A stretch of DNA of 64,000 bases from Noviherbaspirillum aerium (GCF_008929045.1 NZ_VFAH01000016.1:62001-126000); one strand, 5' to 3'. Shown: positions 18,939-28,203, counted from the first letter of the stretch. Program-made: numbers and translations. The notes: generated by a model from the letters alone, not told the origin.

Positions 18939-20180
18939 TCAGGACGGCCCGCGTCCCACATACCGCGACATCATCGATTCCACCGGTCCTTGCGCATGCC
19001 CCGACAGCCACCAGCGGCTGAACAGCACCTGGCACAGCATGATGAGCGCAAGCACCGGCAGCAGCAGCGCCGGCGCGGCGGCGACATGCCTTGCCCAGCC
19101 GAGCCCGATGCCTTGCAGGAGCACCACGCCGATCACCGACTGCGTCAGATAACTGGTCAGCGCCATGCGGCCCACCGGTGCGAGCCAGCGCTGCGGCCAT
19201 GCGGGCCGGCCAGCGGCCGCCAGCATGATGCTTGCCACATAAGCTGCGGCGAGAAAGGAGCCGCCGAGCGGCAGCAGGGAGTACACCGTCAGGCCGAATG
19301 CATCGGCATTGAAGGGATTGGCGGTCTCGGTCAATACAACCCAGGCCCATAGCAGGTTGAACGGAATGCCGACGGCATAGCCGCTTGCGCGCACCCTGCG
19401 CCACAGGTCTGCATGGCGCAGCGGTTCGGTCAGCCAGCCGGCGCGGACCGCGAAGATGCCGAGCAGGAAAAGCACCAGCACATGCGGCACCATGAACAGG
19501 GAATTCATGCTGACGGCGAGATAGTCGATGAGCCGCTGAATGAAATGCTGGCCCAGCGAACCATAGGCATACGCAACATGCGCCGAACGCGCTTCGCCGG
19601 CCAGCCGCGCGCCCAGGGTATAGGGATCGCTGTCGGCATAGGCGGTGAGCGCCATGGCGGCGTTGCAGGCAATCAGCACCAGCCACACCACCGACCAGTT
19701 CCACAGATGGATGCCGACACTGCTCCGCCGGGCACCGGCCAGGCCGACAATCAGGAAGCCGACACTGCCGTAGATGGTGAGGATATCGCCGGCCCAGACA
19801 AGAGTGCCGTGCATGATGCCGAGCAGGAGCAGGGCTGCAAGCCGGCGGCGATAGCGGCCGCGCACGCTGCTCCAGTCGGGCAGACGGCTTCTGAACGAGG
19901 CGGTCTGCAATGCGAAGCTCGCGCCGAACAGGAAAGCGAAGATCGGATAGAACTTCTGCTCCGCGAGGAAGGCAATGCCGAACACCGTGGCCCGGTCCGC
20001 CAGCGTCGCCGCATCGGGCAGCACGCCGTAGCGCAGGCTGCCGAAACCCCATGCAAACGACCAGATATTGACCACGAGAATGCCGAACACGGCCACGCCG
20101 CGCAAGACATCGATATGCGCATGGCGGACAGGCGCCTGCATTGTATTTGCCGGTGTGGCGATACTGGCCTGGGATTGCAC
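18939..20180 (-). CDS. DUF418 (YeiB-type) membrane protein
   Basis: About 413 residues, polytopic inner-membrane protein. It begins with the acyltransferase-3-like IDVLRGVAVFGILVVNI and ends with the DUF418 domain (VGRMALTSYLTQSVIGVVLLQGIGLG). Function is unknown; the family is distantly related to acyltransferases such as OpgC. The start is ambiguous: I favour the GTG at 20180 because AAGGAG lies 10 bp upstream. An in-frame GTG at 20240 would add a His-rich stretch encoded by a GAT/ATC microsatellite, and an ATG at 20141 would give a shorter protein. Convergent with the HxlR gene. Confidence 0.8.
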   Translation of the reverse strand: MQSQASIATPANTMQAPVRHAHIDVLRGVAVFGILVVNIWSFAWGFGSLRYGVLPDAATLADRATVFGIAFLAEQKFYPIFAFLFGASFALQTASFRSRLPDWSSVRGRYRRRLAALLLLGIMHGTLVWAGDILTIYGSVGFLIVGLAGARRSSVGIHLWNWSVVWLVLIACNAAMALTAYADSDPYTLGARLAGEARSAHVAYAYGSLGQHFIQRLIDYLAVSMNSLFMVPHVLVLFLLGIFAVRAGWLTEPLRHADLWRRVRASGYAVGIPFNLLWAWVVLTETANPFNADAFGLTVYSLLPLGGSFLAAAYVASIMLAAAGRPAWPQRWLAPVGRMALTSYLTQSVIGVVLLQGIGLGWARHVAAAPALLLPVLALIMLCQVLFSRWWLSGHAQGPVESMMSRYVGRGPS

Positions 20181-20200
20181 GACGGCATTGCTCCTTCTTC

Positions 20201-20215
20201 GATGATGATGATGAT
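20201..20215. repeat. GAT trinucleotide repeat
   Basis: Five GAT units in the region just upstream of the preferred DUF418 start. Changes in copy number would alter promoter/leader spacing or the length of a His run if the far upstream start is used. Confidence 0.8.
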
Positions 20216-20243
20216 GCGGCGATCTTACCGGCATCGCCACATG

Positions 20244-20279
20244 AACAAGACAAACAAGACAAACAAGACAAACAAGACA
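20244..20279. repeat. 9-bp tandem repeat, 4 copies
   Basis: Four perfect copies of AACAAGACA lie between the divergent DUF418 gene and the low-complexity protein gene. In one + frame the unit reads Gln-Asp-Lys, but no gene in that frame is supported. Confidence 0.9.
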
Positions 20280-20405
20280 AGAGGGGCGCCTGCATCATGA
20301 AGTTCAGTCGGCCGGAGCCTTGCGCGACATGACGGCATGAACGGCAACTTTGCCGCGATGACGGAATCGAACCGGTCCATTCCATCGATTCGGAGCCAGA
20401 GATCC

Positions 20406-20954
20406 ATGAATCCCAATCAAACCAACCAGTCAACTCCAGGCAATCCGGGAAGCGCCGTCCCGAATGCATTGAACGGCGATGCGAGCCGGCAATCCGAAAG
20501 CCGCCTGCCGCCGGACAACCCGGTGCCGGTGACGGAAACCGGCACCGCCAGGGCGGCCAGGCAGGAGGAACGCCATTCGTCTCCCGCGGACCAGGTGCAC
20601 CATGGCGGCAACGCTGCTGTCGTCGGCGCCGGCGGCGGAACCGATGCGGCGGCGGGCGCTCGTCTTGCCGGCAGTAAAAGCGGCGGTCCGGGCGGCGACG
20701 GAGCGCGGGATTTATCGGATGCCTCGGGCGTGCCGGGTACGGCGGGAGGCTCGCTGGGCGGAGAACAGGTGAGCCCCGCTGCGGGAGCCGACGCGGCCGG
20801 CGGCACAGGCCTGGGTTCGGCCGCAAGCGCGGATGACACGCGCACCGGAACAGGAACGTCTTCCGGCTCGGGCACCGCGCTGACCGGAGGCGGCGCGAGC
20901 GGCGGACGCGATGCGGCCAGTGCAGGCAATACGGGAAATACGGGCGGGCAGTAA
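20406..20954 (+). CDS. Gly/Ala/Ser-rich low-complexity hypothetical protein
   Basis: About 182 residues of low-complexity sequence (Gly, Ala, Ser, Thr, Asp), starting MNPNQTNQSTPGNPGSAVPN and ending GNTGNTGGQ. No signal peptide, membrane segment or known domain. Such composition fits an intrinsically disordered protein. The ATG at 20406 has GGAG 10 bp upstream; an in-frame ATG at 20337 is possible. GC-rich low-complexity DNA can stay open by chance, so expression is not certain. It is convergent with the PAP2 gene. Confidence 0.45.
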   Translation: MNPNQTNQSTPGNPGSAVPNALNGDASRQSESRLPPDNPVPVTETGTARAARQEERHSSPADQVHHGGNAAVVGAGGGTDAAAGARLAGSKSGGPGGDGARDLSDASGVPGTAGGSLGGEQVSPAAGADAAGGTGLGSAASADDTRTGTGTSSGSGTALTGGGASGGRDAASAGNTGNTGGQ

Positions 20955-21016
20955 AGTAAGGCAAGCGCAACAAGCGGGAAAGAGCGGCAGGGAGCGACAG
21001 GAAGCGGGCCGCGCCG

Positions 21017-21727
21017 TCAGCGCGGTCTTTTCAGGCTGCCCATGCCGCGTTCCGACGACAGCCGCCTCCGCAATACGAAGGCAAGCCCGACGCACCAGGC
21101 AAGCGCGGCTGTCCAGCCGGCCAGCACGTCGGTGGGAAAGTGCACGCCGAGATACACGCGCGAAGTGCCGACCAGGGCCACGAACAGCGCGCCGGGAAGA
21201 ATCCATGGCCGCATCGATGGCCTATGCCAGGCCAGCATGAGCAGGGCGGCGACGAAGGCCATGGATTGCATTGAATGGCCGCTCGGAAAGCTGTACGAGG
21301 TTTCAGGCGCGATCGATATCCACAAGTCGGGGCGGGTGCGGCTGAAGAGCTGTTTCGCTCCCATGTTGAGGAGGATGGCGCCGCCGAAACCCAGGACCCA
21401 GTACACCAGCCGCGCCCATTGCTGGCGGATGATGAAGACGACCGCAATCAGCAGTGCGCACGGTCCGAGCACGCGGATGGAGCCTATCTCCGACATGAAC
21501 ACCATGGCGCGGTCGAGCAGCGGCGTGGCGTTTTCCTTCATGAACAGCAGAATGGGCTGGTCAATCGCGAAGGGCTCCTTTTCCAATACCTCTTCCGCCA
21601 GTTCGCCGAACAGGTAGAGCGGCCCGAGCACGCCGACGAACAGGAGAAGCGTGTCGAGCCAGCGGCGGCGCGGCACCAGGCTCAGATAGCGCAGCAATTT
21701 CCGGAATGTCTCTGCCTTCAGTGCCAT
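21017..21727 (-). CDS. PAP2-family phosphatase
   Basis: 236-residue integral-membrane phosphatase of the PAP2/acid phosphatase superfamily, acting on lipid phosphates such as phosphatidate or undecaprenyl diphosphate. All three motifs are present: KQLFSRTRP, SFPSGHSMQS and SRVYLGVHFPTDVLAG, with the catalytic His in the last. About six hydrophobic segments. Thirty-one bp downstream of the diacylglycerol-kinase-like gene on the same strand, so the two probably form an operon in lipid phosphate turnover. Confidence 0.9.
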   Translation of the reverse strand: MALKAETFRKLLRYLSLVPRRRWLDTLLLFVGVLGPLYLFGELAEEVLEKEPFAIDQPILLFMKENATPLLDRAMVFMSEIGSIRVLGPCALLIAVVFIIRQQWARLVYWVLGFGGAILLNMGAKQLFSRTRPDLWISIAPETSYSFPSGHSMQSMAFVAALLMLAWHRPSMRPWILPGALFVALVGTSRVYLGVHFPTDVLAGWTAALAWCVGLAFVLRRRLSSERGMGSLKRPR

Positions 21728-21758
21728 CAGCGTGTCAGTCCTCCATCTTTCGTTCCGC

Positions 21759-22754
21759 TCATGCGGGCGGCTTGAGCAGGTACAGCGGTTCGGATGCGAC
21801 CTTGAACCGCAGCGGGGCGCGCAACCAGAAGATTTCGCCGTCGGTCGCCACCTTGGTCCATGCCGACAGTACGAACTTCGGTTTGACCGTCAGTTCCCTT
21901 GCCGCGAAGCTGACCACGCTGTCGGCGTCGTCAAGCCTGCCGAAGGCGCCGCGCAGCATCAGGCCGATCATGGCGACCGGGCCGACCGGCTTGAGGGTCA
22001 CCACCGCGAGACATCCCTTGTCGAGATGGGAGGCGAGCGGTATGCCGACCTGTTCCAGCTGCAGGGCGTTGTTGCCGACGAACACCGTTTGCGTGAGCAG
22101 GTCGCGGCTGCCGCTGCCGCTGTCGCCTTCGATGCGCACCCGCAGGATGCGATGGCTGCGCCACAGGGTCACCAGCGCCGACCATAGCGCCACGAGCCGG
22201 CTGCGGCCAAGCTGCCGCTTGTAGAATTCGCGGTCTTCGAGCAGCTTCGGATAGAGGCCGAGGCTGGCGTTGACGAGAAAGATGCGGTTGTTGAGCGTGC
22301 CGACCTGCACCGGGGAAATCTCGGCGCGCAGCAAGGCCCGCGTCGCTTCCTCAAGATCCTCGGGTATGCCGTGGGTGCGGCCGAAATAGTTGAATGTGCC
22401 TTGCGGCAAGACGCCAAACGGGCAGCCGCTGCCCAGTACCGCCTGCGCCACGGTATTGATGCTGCCGTCGCCGCCGGCGATCACCACCGCGCCGCCATCG
22501 CGCAGCGCTTCCTGCACGACGCTCACGGCGGTATCGCGCAGCTTGCGCGCATCCTGCACCACATGCAGAAAATACTTGCGGCCGGCCGCCTCGAGCACCT
22601 CGCGTATGACCGCGCACTTGCCGTCCGCATCCCTCCTGCCGGAACGGGCGTTGAGGATGATGTGGTAACAGCGGATTGCGCTTACCGACGGCGCCATGCT
22701 GCGCACCTGCCCGGCGCGGGAAGCCTGCGCCGGCCTTGCGATGTTGACTGACAT
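21759..22754 (-). CDS. Diacylglycerol/lipid kinase family protein
   Basis: 331 residues with the DAGK catalytic fold: ILNARSG near the N-terminus, the nucleotide loop VIAGGDGSINTVAQ, then GVLPQGTFNYFGRTHGIP. It phosphorylates a lipid (diacylglycerol, sphingoid base or related); the family member cannot be told from sequence alone. Paired with the PAP2 phosphatase downstream, suggesting opposing kinase and phosphatase steps. The ATG has only a weak AAGAAG upstream. Confidence 0.88.
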   Translation of the reverse strand: MSVNIARPAQASRAGQVRSMAPSVSAIRCYHIILNARSGRRDADGKCAVIREVLEAAGRKYFLHVVQDARKLRDTAVSVVQEALRDGGAVVIAGGDGSINTVAQAVLGSGCPFGVLPQGTFNYFGRTHGIPEDLEEATRALLRAEISPVQVGTLNNRIFLVNASLGLYPKLLEDREFYKRQLGRSRLVALWSALVTLWRSHRILRVRIEGDSGSGSRDLLTQTVFVGNNALQLEQVGIPLASHLDKGCLAVVTLKPVGPVAMIGLMLRGAFGRLDDADSVVSFAARELTVKPKFVLSAWTKVATDGEIFWLRAPLRFKVASEPLYLLKPPA

Positions 22755-23277
22755 GTTTCTTCTTGCGCAGAGGGAAGGTCGTGCTTCGTATTGGACATGG
22801 CAGGGGTGATGGGGGTACGTTCGTATCTTCGATATTCGATGCGCTCATCGTCATCCGCCTGGCCCGTGCGCGCCAGGCCGTGCTTGCGTGCGGCGTCGAG
22901 TGCCTATTAAGCCTTAAGCGCGCGATATCATCTTGCGCATGGTCAATAGCCATCAACGGACCAGGCCTGACATCGCCAGGCGCCACCGGCCGTCACAAGC
23001 CACCGGCGGGCGCATGCAGCGCTGTACTTCAGTCGTATGGCCTAAGCAGGCATTTATTGAGATGCTCAAGCTCGGACACAGGCGGGCATGGCGCTCGGGC
23101 GCTGATGCAGCGAAGCATTGAAGCATCGGCCTGCGGTGCTTCGGCACACAACCCTGTCGCGGACGTGGCCAAGCTCAAGCGTCGGAGCCAGGCCACAAGG
23201 AGAATGCAACATGCCCAACGCCGCGCGCATGGCCGACCAGGCGACCGGCGCACTCATCGTGCAGATAGGGGGATGAA
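22755..23277. other. Intergenic region between divergent genes
   Basis: 520 bp between the lipid kinase (minus) and the FHA gene (plus). It should hold both promoters. No gene, repeat or recognisable operator was found; short open frames here lack start signals. Confidence 0.5.
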
Positions 23278-24831
23278 GTGCTGGTTCGGGTCATGCGCTG
23301 CAAGGGACGCACGCCGGATATCGCCGCCGAGGCGGTATTCAACGAAGCCGGGGGCACCATCGGCCGCAGCAGCCAGTGCACGCTGCCGCTGCCTGATGCG
23401 GACCGCCATATCTCGCGCGTCCAGGCGGAAATCGGCTGGACCGGCACTGCCTTCATGCTGACCGACCTGGGCAGCGGCAACCCCACCCTTCACAATGGCG
23501 AGGCAATAGGCAGGGGCCATACGGTGCCCCTGGCCGATGGCGACGAACTGCACATCGGCGACTATGTGCTGCGGGTGGAACTGCCGGCGCCGCGCGGCGA
23601 TCGCACCGGCCCCTTCCCGGAACTGGGCCCGACCGCGCGCAATCTGCTGCTGGCGCAGGACGGCGGCCCGGCGGCGGGCCGCAACGATGGAGTGATGCCG
23701 CATGATTTCGATGCCGTCGGAAAATCCCGCCTGCCGCCGGCGCATTCCGGGGAAGGCATCGGTGCGCTGTCCGGCCCGGGCTCGCCCGCCGCGCCGCCGA
23801 ATACCGCCGCCTCCTTCGATCCGTCAGTTCCGCTGCAGCCCGCGCCGCGGCACAGCGATACCGCAATGCTCGACCACCCGCCGGAAATACCCGCGCCGGT
23901 GCCCTTGCCGTCAGTTCGGCTTGAACCCGGCAAAACCGCGAATGCCGAAGGCGATGTCGCCTTCCGTTCCTGGGAGAGTTCGGACGGCGTGGCCAGCACC
24001 GCGATCAATCCCGGCCGCCATCGGGAAACTCCCCCGCGCACGTCGCAGGCACAGGCACCGGCAAGTCCGGCCGAGCCATCCGAAAACCGGCCCGCCTCCT
24101 CATCCCCCTTCCTCGCAGCCCTCCTGTCCGGCGCCGGACTGCGGGACGCGCCATGCGATCCCCTCAGCGGCAAGCGCTTCGAGCTCGATGAGCAGACCAT
24201 GGAACGTCTCGGCAGCCTGTTGCGGCTGTTGGCCCAGGGCGTGATCGATCTGCTGGCGGCGCGCAGCATGATGAAGTCGGAAATGCATGCGCCCGTCACG
24301 TTCATTGCCGCGCAAGGCAACAATCCGCTCAAGTTTTCGCCGGACGCCAGCGCCGCGCTCGCTTTCCTGCTGGCGGCCGATACGCCGCGCGGCTTCATGG
24401 CGCCCGAGGCGGCAGTCGAGGACGCGATGCGCGATCTGCTTGCCCACGAGGCCGGCGTGCTCGACGGCATGCGGGCGGCGATGGCCAGCGTGCTGCTGCG
24501 CTTCGAACCGCAGCAACTGGAAACGCGGCTCGGGCCGAAGTCCCTGCTGGGCGGCTTGCTGCCGATGAACCGCAAGGCCAGGCTCTGGGAACAGTTCGAG
24601 GCGCAGTACGACGCGCTGGCCAGGGAAACCGAAGACGACTTCGAATCCTTGTTCAGCGAAGCCTTCGTGCGCGCCTACCAGGAGCGGACCGCGGCATTGA
24701 AGAACCGGCCCGCCGCTGCGGGCAGTACGGCCGGCACAGGCACCACGGGCACCATAGGCACCACAGGCACCACGGGCACCACAGGCAACATCGGCAATTT
24801 GGATAACACGGACAATCCCGGCGAAAGGTGA
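23278..24831 (+). CDS. tagH: T6SS-type FHA-domain protein (TagH/ImpI-like)
   Basis: 517 residues. The N-terminal FHA domain (about 1-100; TIGRSSQCTLPLPDADRHISRVQAEI, DLGSGNPTLHNG) binds phosphothreonine. A disordered Pro-rich linker (about 105-280) is followed by the conserved C-terminal TagH/ImpI domain (LLAQGVIDLLAARSMMKSEM...NNPLKF, FEAQYDALARETEDDFESLFSEAFVRAYQE). The end is a run of Gly-X-Y triplets (GTTGTIGTTGTTGTTGNIG), collagen-like. GTG start after AGGGGGATGAA. In type VI secretion TagH is phosphorylated by PpkA and dephosphorylated by the PP2C PppA. The PP2C gene follows after 5 bp, but no other T6SS gene is in the window. Confidence 0.85.
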   Translation: MLVRVMRCKGRTPDIAAEAVFNEAGGTIGRSSQCTLPLPDADRHISRVQAEIGWTGTAFMLTDLGSGNPTLHNGEAIGRGHTVPLADGDELHIGDYVLRVELPAPRGDRTGPFPELGPTARNLLLAQDGGPAAGRNDGVMPHDFDAVGKSRLPPAHSGEGIGALSGPGSPAAPPNTAASFDPSVPLQPAPRHSDTAMLDHPPEIPAPVPLPSVRLEPGKTANAEGDVAFRSWESSDGVASTAINPGRHRETPPRTSQAQAPASPAEPSENRPASSSPFLAALLSGAGLRDAPCDPLSGKRFELDEQTMERLGSLLRLLAQGVIDLLAARSMMKSEMHAPVTFIAAQGNNPLKFSPDASAALAFLLAADTPRGFMAPEAAVEDAMRDLLAHEAGVLDGMRAAMASVLLRFEPQQLETRLGPKSLLGGLLPMNRKARLWEQFEAQYDALARETEDDFESLFSEAFVRAYQERTAALKNRPAAAGSTAGTGTTGTIGTTGTTGTTGNIGNLDNTDNPGER

Positions 24832-24836
24832 ATTCC

Positions 24837-25613
24837 ATGGAATGTCGAGTCTCCGCATTCTCCCGCGTAGGCGGACGCGAACGCAACGAGGATGCCTGCG
24901 CCTACATCGAGAAGGACGGCATCATTTGCTGCGCCCTGGCCGACGGCGCGGGCGGCCATCGCGGCGGCGATGTGGCCTCGCGCATCTGCATACAGACCGT
25001 GCTGGAGGAATTCGGCCGGGCGCCGGAAGTTTCCACCATCGCCCTGGGCACGCTGCTGCATCTGGCCAACGAGGCGGTGCTGCGCGAGCAGGAGCGCGAT
25101 CCCGCCGTGGGCGACATGCGTTCGACGCTGGTGGTGCTGGTATTCGATCCGCTCTCGCAGGCGGCGGTATGGGGCCATGTCGGCGACAGCCGGCTCTATT
25201 ATTTCCGCAACGGGGCGATCGCCGCCCGCACGCGCGACCACAGCCTGGTGCAGACCATGATCGATGGCGGCCTGCTGACCGAGGAAGAGGCGCAGACCCA
25301 TGCCGAGCGCAATGTGCTGGTGGCCTCCATCGGCTCGGCCGAAGCCTTCCAGCCGAGCGTGCTCGGCGCGCCCTGCAAGCTCAACGACGGCGATGCCTTC
25401 CTGCTCTGCAGCGACGGCGTCTGGGGCCTGCTGGAAGACATCGCCTTCGAACAGAGCCTCGGTCGCGCGGCGTCATCGGAAGAATGGCTGGTGTACCTGG
25501 AGGAACTGATCACGCCGCGGGTGCACCGCGGTTCGGACAACTACACCGCGCTGGGCGTGTGGTGCGGCGAAGTGCCGGACAACATGCGCACCATGCCGGC
25601 GCCGCCGGGTTGA
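24837..25613 (+). CDS. PP2C-family Ser/Thr phosphatase (PppA/Stp-like)
   Basis: 258-residue metal-dependent protein phosphatase. PP2C signatures: GGRERNEDA (metal Asp), LADGAGGHRGGDVAS, GHVGDSRLYYFRNG, RDHSLVQTMIDGG, LLCSDGVWGLL and SDNYTALGV. It should remove phosphates from Thr residues recognised by the FHA protein encoded just upstream. The ATG at 24837 is chosen because AAGGTGA precedes it; a GTG 9 bp earlier is in frame. The missing partner is a Hanks-type kinase, which must be encoded elsewhere. Confidence 0.9.
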   Translation: MECRVSAFSRVGGRERNEDACAYIEKDGIICCALADGAGGHRGGDVASRICIQTVLEEFGRAPEVSTIALGTLLHLANEAVLREQERDPAVGDMRSTLVVLVFDPLSQAAVWGHVGDSRLYYFRNGAIAARTRDHSLVQTMIDGGLLTEEEAQTHAERNVLVASIGSAEAFQPSVLGAPCKLNDGDAFLLCSDGVWGLLEDIAFEQSLGRAASSEEWLVYLEELITPRVHRGSDNYTALGVWCGEVPDNMRTMPAPPG

Positions 25614-25877
25614 TGCCGGCTCCCTGCCCTCGCGTCGCGGGCCGCTCGGGCTTCGTCGCTGACGAGCATGTCAACGCGCTTGAAAGCCGCCTCCCGCAAC
25701 ACCGGCAGCCGGCGAAATTTTTTGATGCGATGCGCTGCCATTGAAGTCGGCCCCGTATAATCACGGCCAGGTTCGACATACTTCAGACCATTTAAAGCTC
25801 GCGGATGCGGATCGTTTCGGTGCGTACCGAACTTCCGTCGTCCGTGCAAGCACTTCATCAGGCAACCCATTCCCATC

Positions 25878-26486
25878 ATGCGCTACGACGGCATCATCAA
25901 GACCTGGAACGACGAGCGAGGTTTCGGCTTTATCGAGCCGGCCCGCGGCGGGCAGGAAATTTTCGTCCACATCAAGGCATTCAGCAAGCTCCGAGAACGT
26001 CCTCAGGCTGAACAGCGAGTCACCTTCGAAGTGGAATCGGGGCCTGAGGGCAAGAAGCGCGCAACCAGGGTCGAGCTCGTTCGGACGCGCTCGGCAGCGT
26101 CCGTCCCGCGCAGGGATTCTCCCGCCCAGTGGGGCACCGCAACGCTATTTGTCATTCCGGTATTCTCTGCCGTTGTCCTGCTTGCCCATTTCCTCGGCAA
26201 TCCGCCACGCTGGAGTTTCGCATTCTACTTTGTCGCCAGCATCATCACCTTCCTTGCCTACGCCTGGGACAAGGCCGCAGCTCAAAAAGGCGCCTGGCGA
26301 ACCTCCGAAGGCACGCTGCACATGCTTGGCCTGCTGGGCGGCTGGCCCGGAGCTCTCCTTGCGCAACAGTTCCTGAGGCATAAAACGGTGAAGGCGGCTT
26401 TCAGGGCAACGTTCTGGGGCACCGTGCTTATCAATGTCGCAGCATTCCTGGCCCTGGCAGCGGGGCTTGTGAACGTGGTTCTTTAA
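25878..26486 (+). CDS. Cold-shock-domain / DUF1294 membrane protein
   Basis: 202 residues. The N-terminal cold-shock domain (1-70) has the RNA-binding motif RGFGFIE and the partner IFVHIKAF. A basic linker is followed by four hydrophobic segments forming the DUF1294 domain (AYAWDKAAAQKGAWRTSEGTLHMLGLLGGWPGAL). This fusion is a known but functionally uncharacterised bacterial architecture that could tether RNA to the membrane. No strong ribosome-binding site before the ATG; AT-rich DNA upstream is promoter-like. Confidence 0.9.
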   Translation: MRYDGIIKTWNDERGFGFIEPARGGQEIFVHIKAFSKLRERPQAEQRVTFEVESGPEGKKRATRVELVRTRSAASVPRRDSPAQWGTATLFVIPVFSAVVLLAHFLGNPPRWSFAFYFVASIITFLAYAWDKAAAQKGAWRTSEGTLHMLGLLGGWPGALLAQQFLRHKTVKAAFRATFWGTVLINVAAFLALAAGLVNVVL

Positions 26487-26949
26487 ATTTCTGATTGCGC
26501 GGCCAACCGATTCTCGGGGTATCGGGGAGGAAGGCAGCAGTCATTCCTGGTCATCATTTACGCCGGCATTGTTTCCGCCTTGCCTGTATGCCCTGCCTGC
26601 GTATGCCATTCCGATTCCTCCTGCTCCCATTCCCGGTGAGCGTGCCGGGAGCAGCACTGAGGCCGGCACTGAGGCCGGCCATGAGATCAGCACGTCTGCC
26701 CGGCGCGTGCTGCGCACCACCACCGCGTCGATCTCGAGCGTCTGAATTCCAGAGGCTTGCTTGCCACATTTGATCCATTCATGAAGAAGGTCATGTACCG
26801 GTGCCATCGCTGCAGCACCTTCAGCGCCGTGTTGGCGAAGGCCGCACGCAATTAATTATTTAAAGATGGAACTATCGTCTGAACAATTTCACTCAATCGC
26901 GCGGTTATACATGTAGCAATCTTTAATACGTTATGATGAGGCGCACACC
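26487..26949. other. Intergenic region before the F-box/LRR-like gene
   Basis: 460 bp. The last 90 bp are strikingly AT-rich (ATTAATTATTTAAAG and following) and probably hold the promoter of the next gene. No PIP or hrpII box was found. Short open frames on both strands are not supported. Confidence 0.5.
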
Positions 26950-28053
26950 ATGCCATCGATTTCCTTTCCAGCGGGTCCGACCAACTATCCACACCTTCCC
27001 CTTGAAATAAAAGAGAAGATTATTCACGAAACGGTGAATGCAATCACTTCTTCGGACAAGGGTTCGCAGGGAGCTCCGCAGACCTCGACCACATCGAACA
27101 GTCTGTCGTCTAAGGAGATACTAAGAAATCAGAGTAGCCGGCTGTTCACCCTGATGAATGTCAATACCGAATTCATGACTCTGGTGCTGAATGATTTGCG
27201 CAGGAACCCCGACCCGAAAATCACACAATCCTTGACTGCGGTAGCGCTCAATTCCATTCTGCGAAAGCGCACTCCGAAAGCATTTGAGGATGTCATGAAA
27301 CACTTTCTCAAAAGTGCCTCGTACATTGACCTGTCGCATCGCTCTGTTGCATTTACCCTGTCTTCGGAAAGATTGGCATTCATTATCGAGCAGCTGGCGG
27401 CTACGTCGGCCAGCAATCTGAAAACGGCGATTCTTCATATCAGCAAGTCAAACGAATGGGATAAAGTCAAAGAGAAGATCGCACAGATTCATCAGGCAAA
27501 TCCGGACTTGGCAATTCACGTCGCATTCCCTGAGAGAACCGAGCCGGGATCTGTGCTTCCGCCTCCAGACCTGGCGGCCGCGCTCTCGGAAAACGAGAAT
27601 ATCAAGGGACTAAAGATATTTCGTCTTCTTCACTCTCATGGTGCAAGCCCCGCTCAATTTTTCTCGTTTCTGCCTTCGTCTTCCATCAATGAGCTTACGC
27701 TTCAACGCGTATCTACTGAAGATCTGCAGGGCTTGAGTGAAGTCTTGCTCGCGCCTGGCTGTAAATTGAATACCCTGAATCTGGGAAAGAAAGCAAACGA
27801 TTATTGGAGTCCAGGTATCGCGAATTTGACGCCCATGCTGGAAAATCCGGCAAGTCCCGTGAAAAGGATTCAGCTGGATGGACCATGGGGAACGGTTGAC
27901 GCAGAACCGCTCCTGGATGTGGCAGGTAACAATGATTCTCCGCTGAAAGAACTCGATTTCTCCGGCGTGACCGGCGCAGAAAGATTTGTCCCTGAAATAC
28001 GGAATCAGGTTGAGCATCTCACTGCAAGGGGCATAAAGATCACCCTTCCATGA
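26950..28053 (+). CDS. Putative F-box-like / leucine-rich-repeat protein
   Basis: 367 residues, no signal peptide. The N-terminus (YPHLPLEIKEKIIHETV, about 13-29, then SRLFTLMNVNTEFMTLVLNDLRR, about 63-85) follows the F-box pattern L-P-x-E-I...I...L-x-x-V-N-x-x-F-x-x-L-V, split by a roughly 30-residue Ser/Thr-rich insertion. The C-terminal part (about 200-365) has ribonuclease-inhibitor-like leucine-rich repeats (INELTLQRVSTEDLQGL; LNTLNLGKKANDYW; VKRIQLDGPWG; LKELDFSGVTG). Base composition is clearly more AT-rich than the surroundings, suggesting transfer. F-box/LRR proteins in bacteria (the GALA family of Ralstonia) are type III effectors that plug into host ubiquitin ligases; this assignment is inference. 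GAGG lies 9 bp before the ATG. Confidence 0.6.
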   Translation: MPSISFPAGPTNYPHLPLEIKEKIIHETVNAITSSDKGSQGAPQTSTTSNSLSSKEILRNQSSRLFTLMNVNTEFMTLVLNDLRRNPDPKITQSLTAVALNSILRKRTPKAFEDVMKHFLKSASYIDLSHRSVAFTLSSERLAFIIEQLAATSASNLKTAILHISKSNEWDKVKEKIAQIHQANPDLAIHVAFPERTEPGSVLPPPDLAAALSENENIKGLKIFRLLHSHGASPAQFFSFLPSSSINELTLQRVSTEDLQGLSEVLLAPGCKLNTLNLGKKANDYWSPGIANLTPMLENPASPVKRIQLDGPWGTVDAEPLLDVAGNNDSPLKELDFSGVTGAERFVPEIRNQVEHLTARGIKITLP

Positions 28054-28203
28054 CCAGGTTGTGTCTGATAAGGTCAATCGCGAACACCCGGCAAGCCTCG
28101 ATCGCCTGATGATGCCGGGGTAACCGGCGGCAGTCTGTCCGCGACCGGCAGGCCGGTCAGGGTGAAAGCGCTCTAGCCACGACAGAGCATTGCCGGATGG
28201 TCC

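Noticed and set aside
26541-26807. Possible 88-residue minus-strand protein in the gap before the F-box/LRR-like gene
   Set aside because: The first half reads protein-like, but there is no ribosome-binding site, no family and a low-complexity end; not enough to call a gene.
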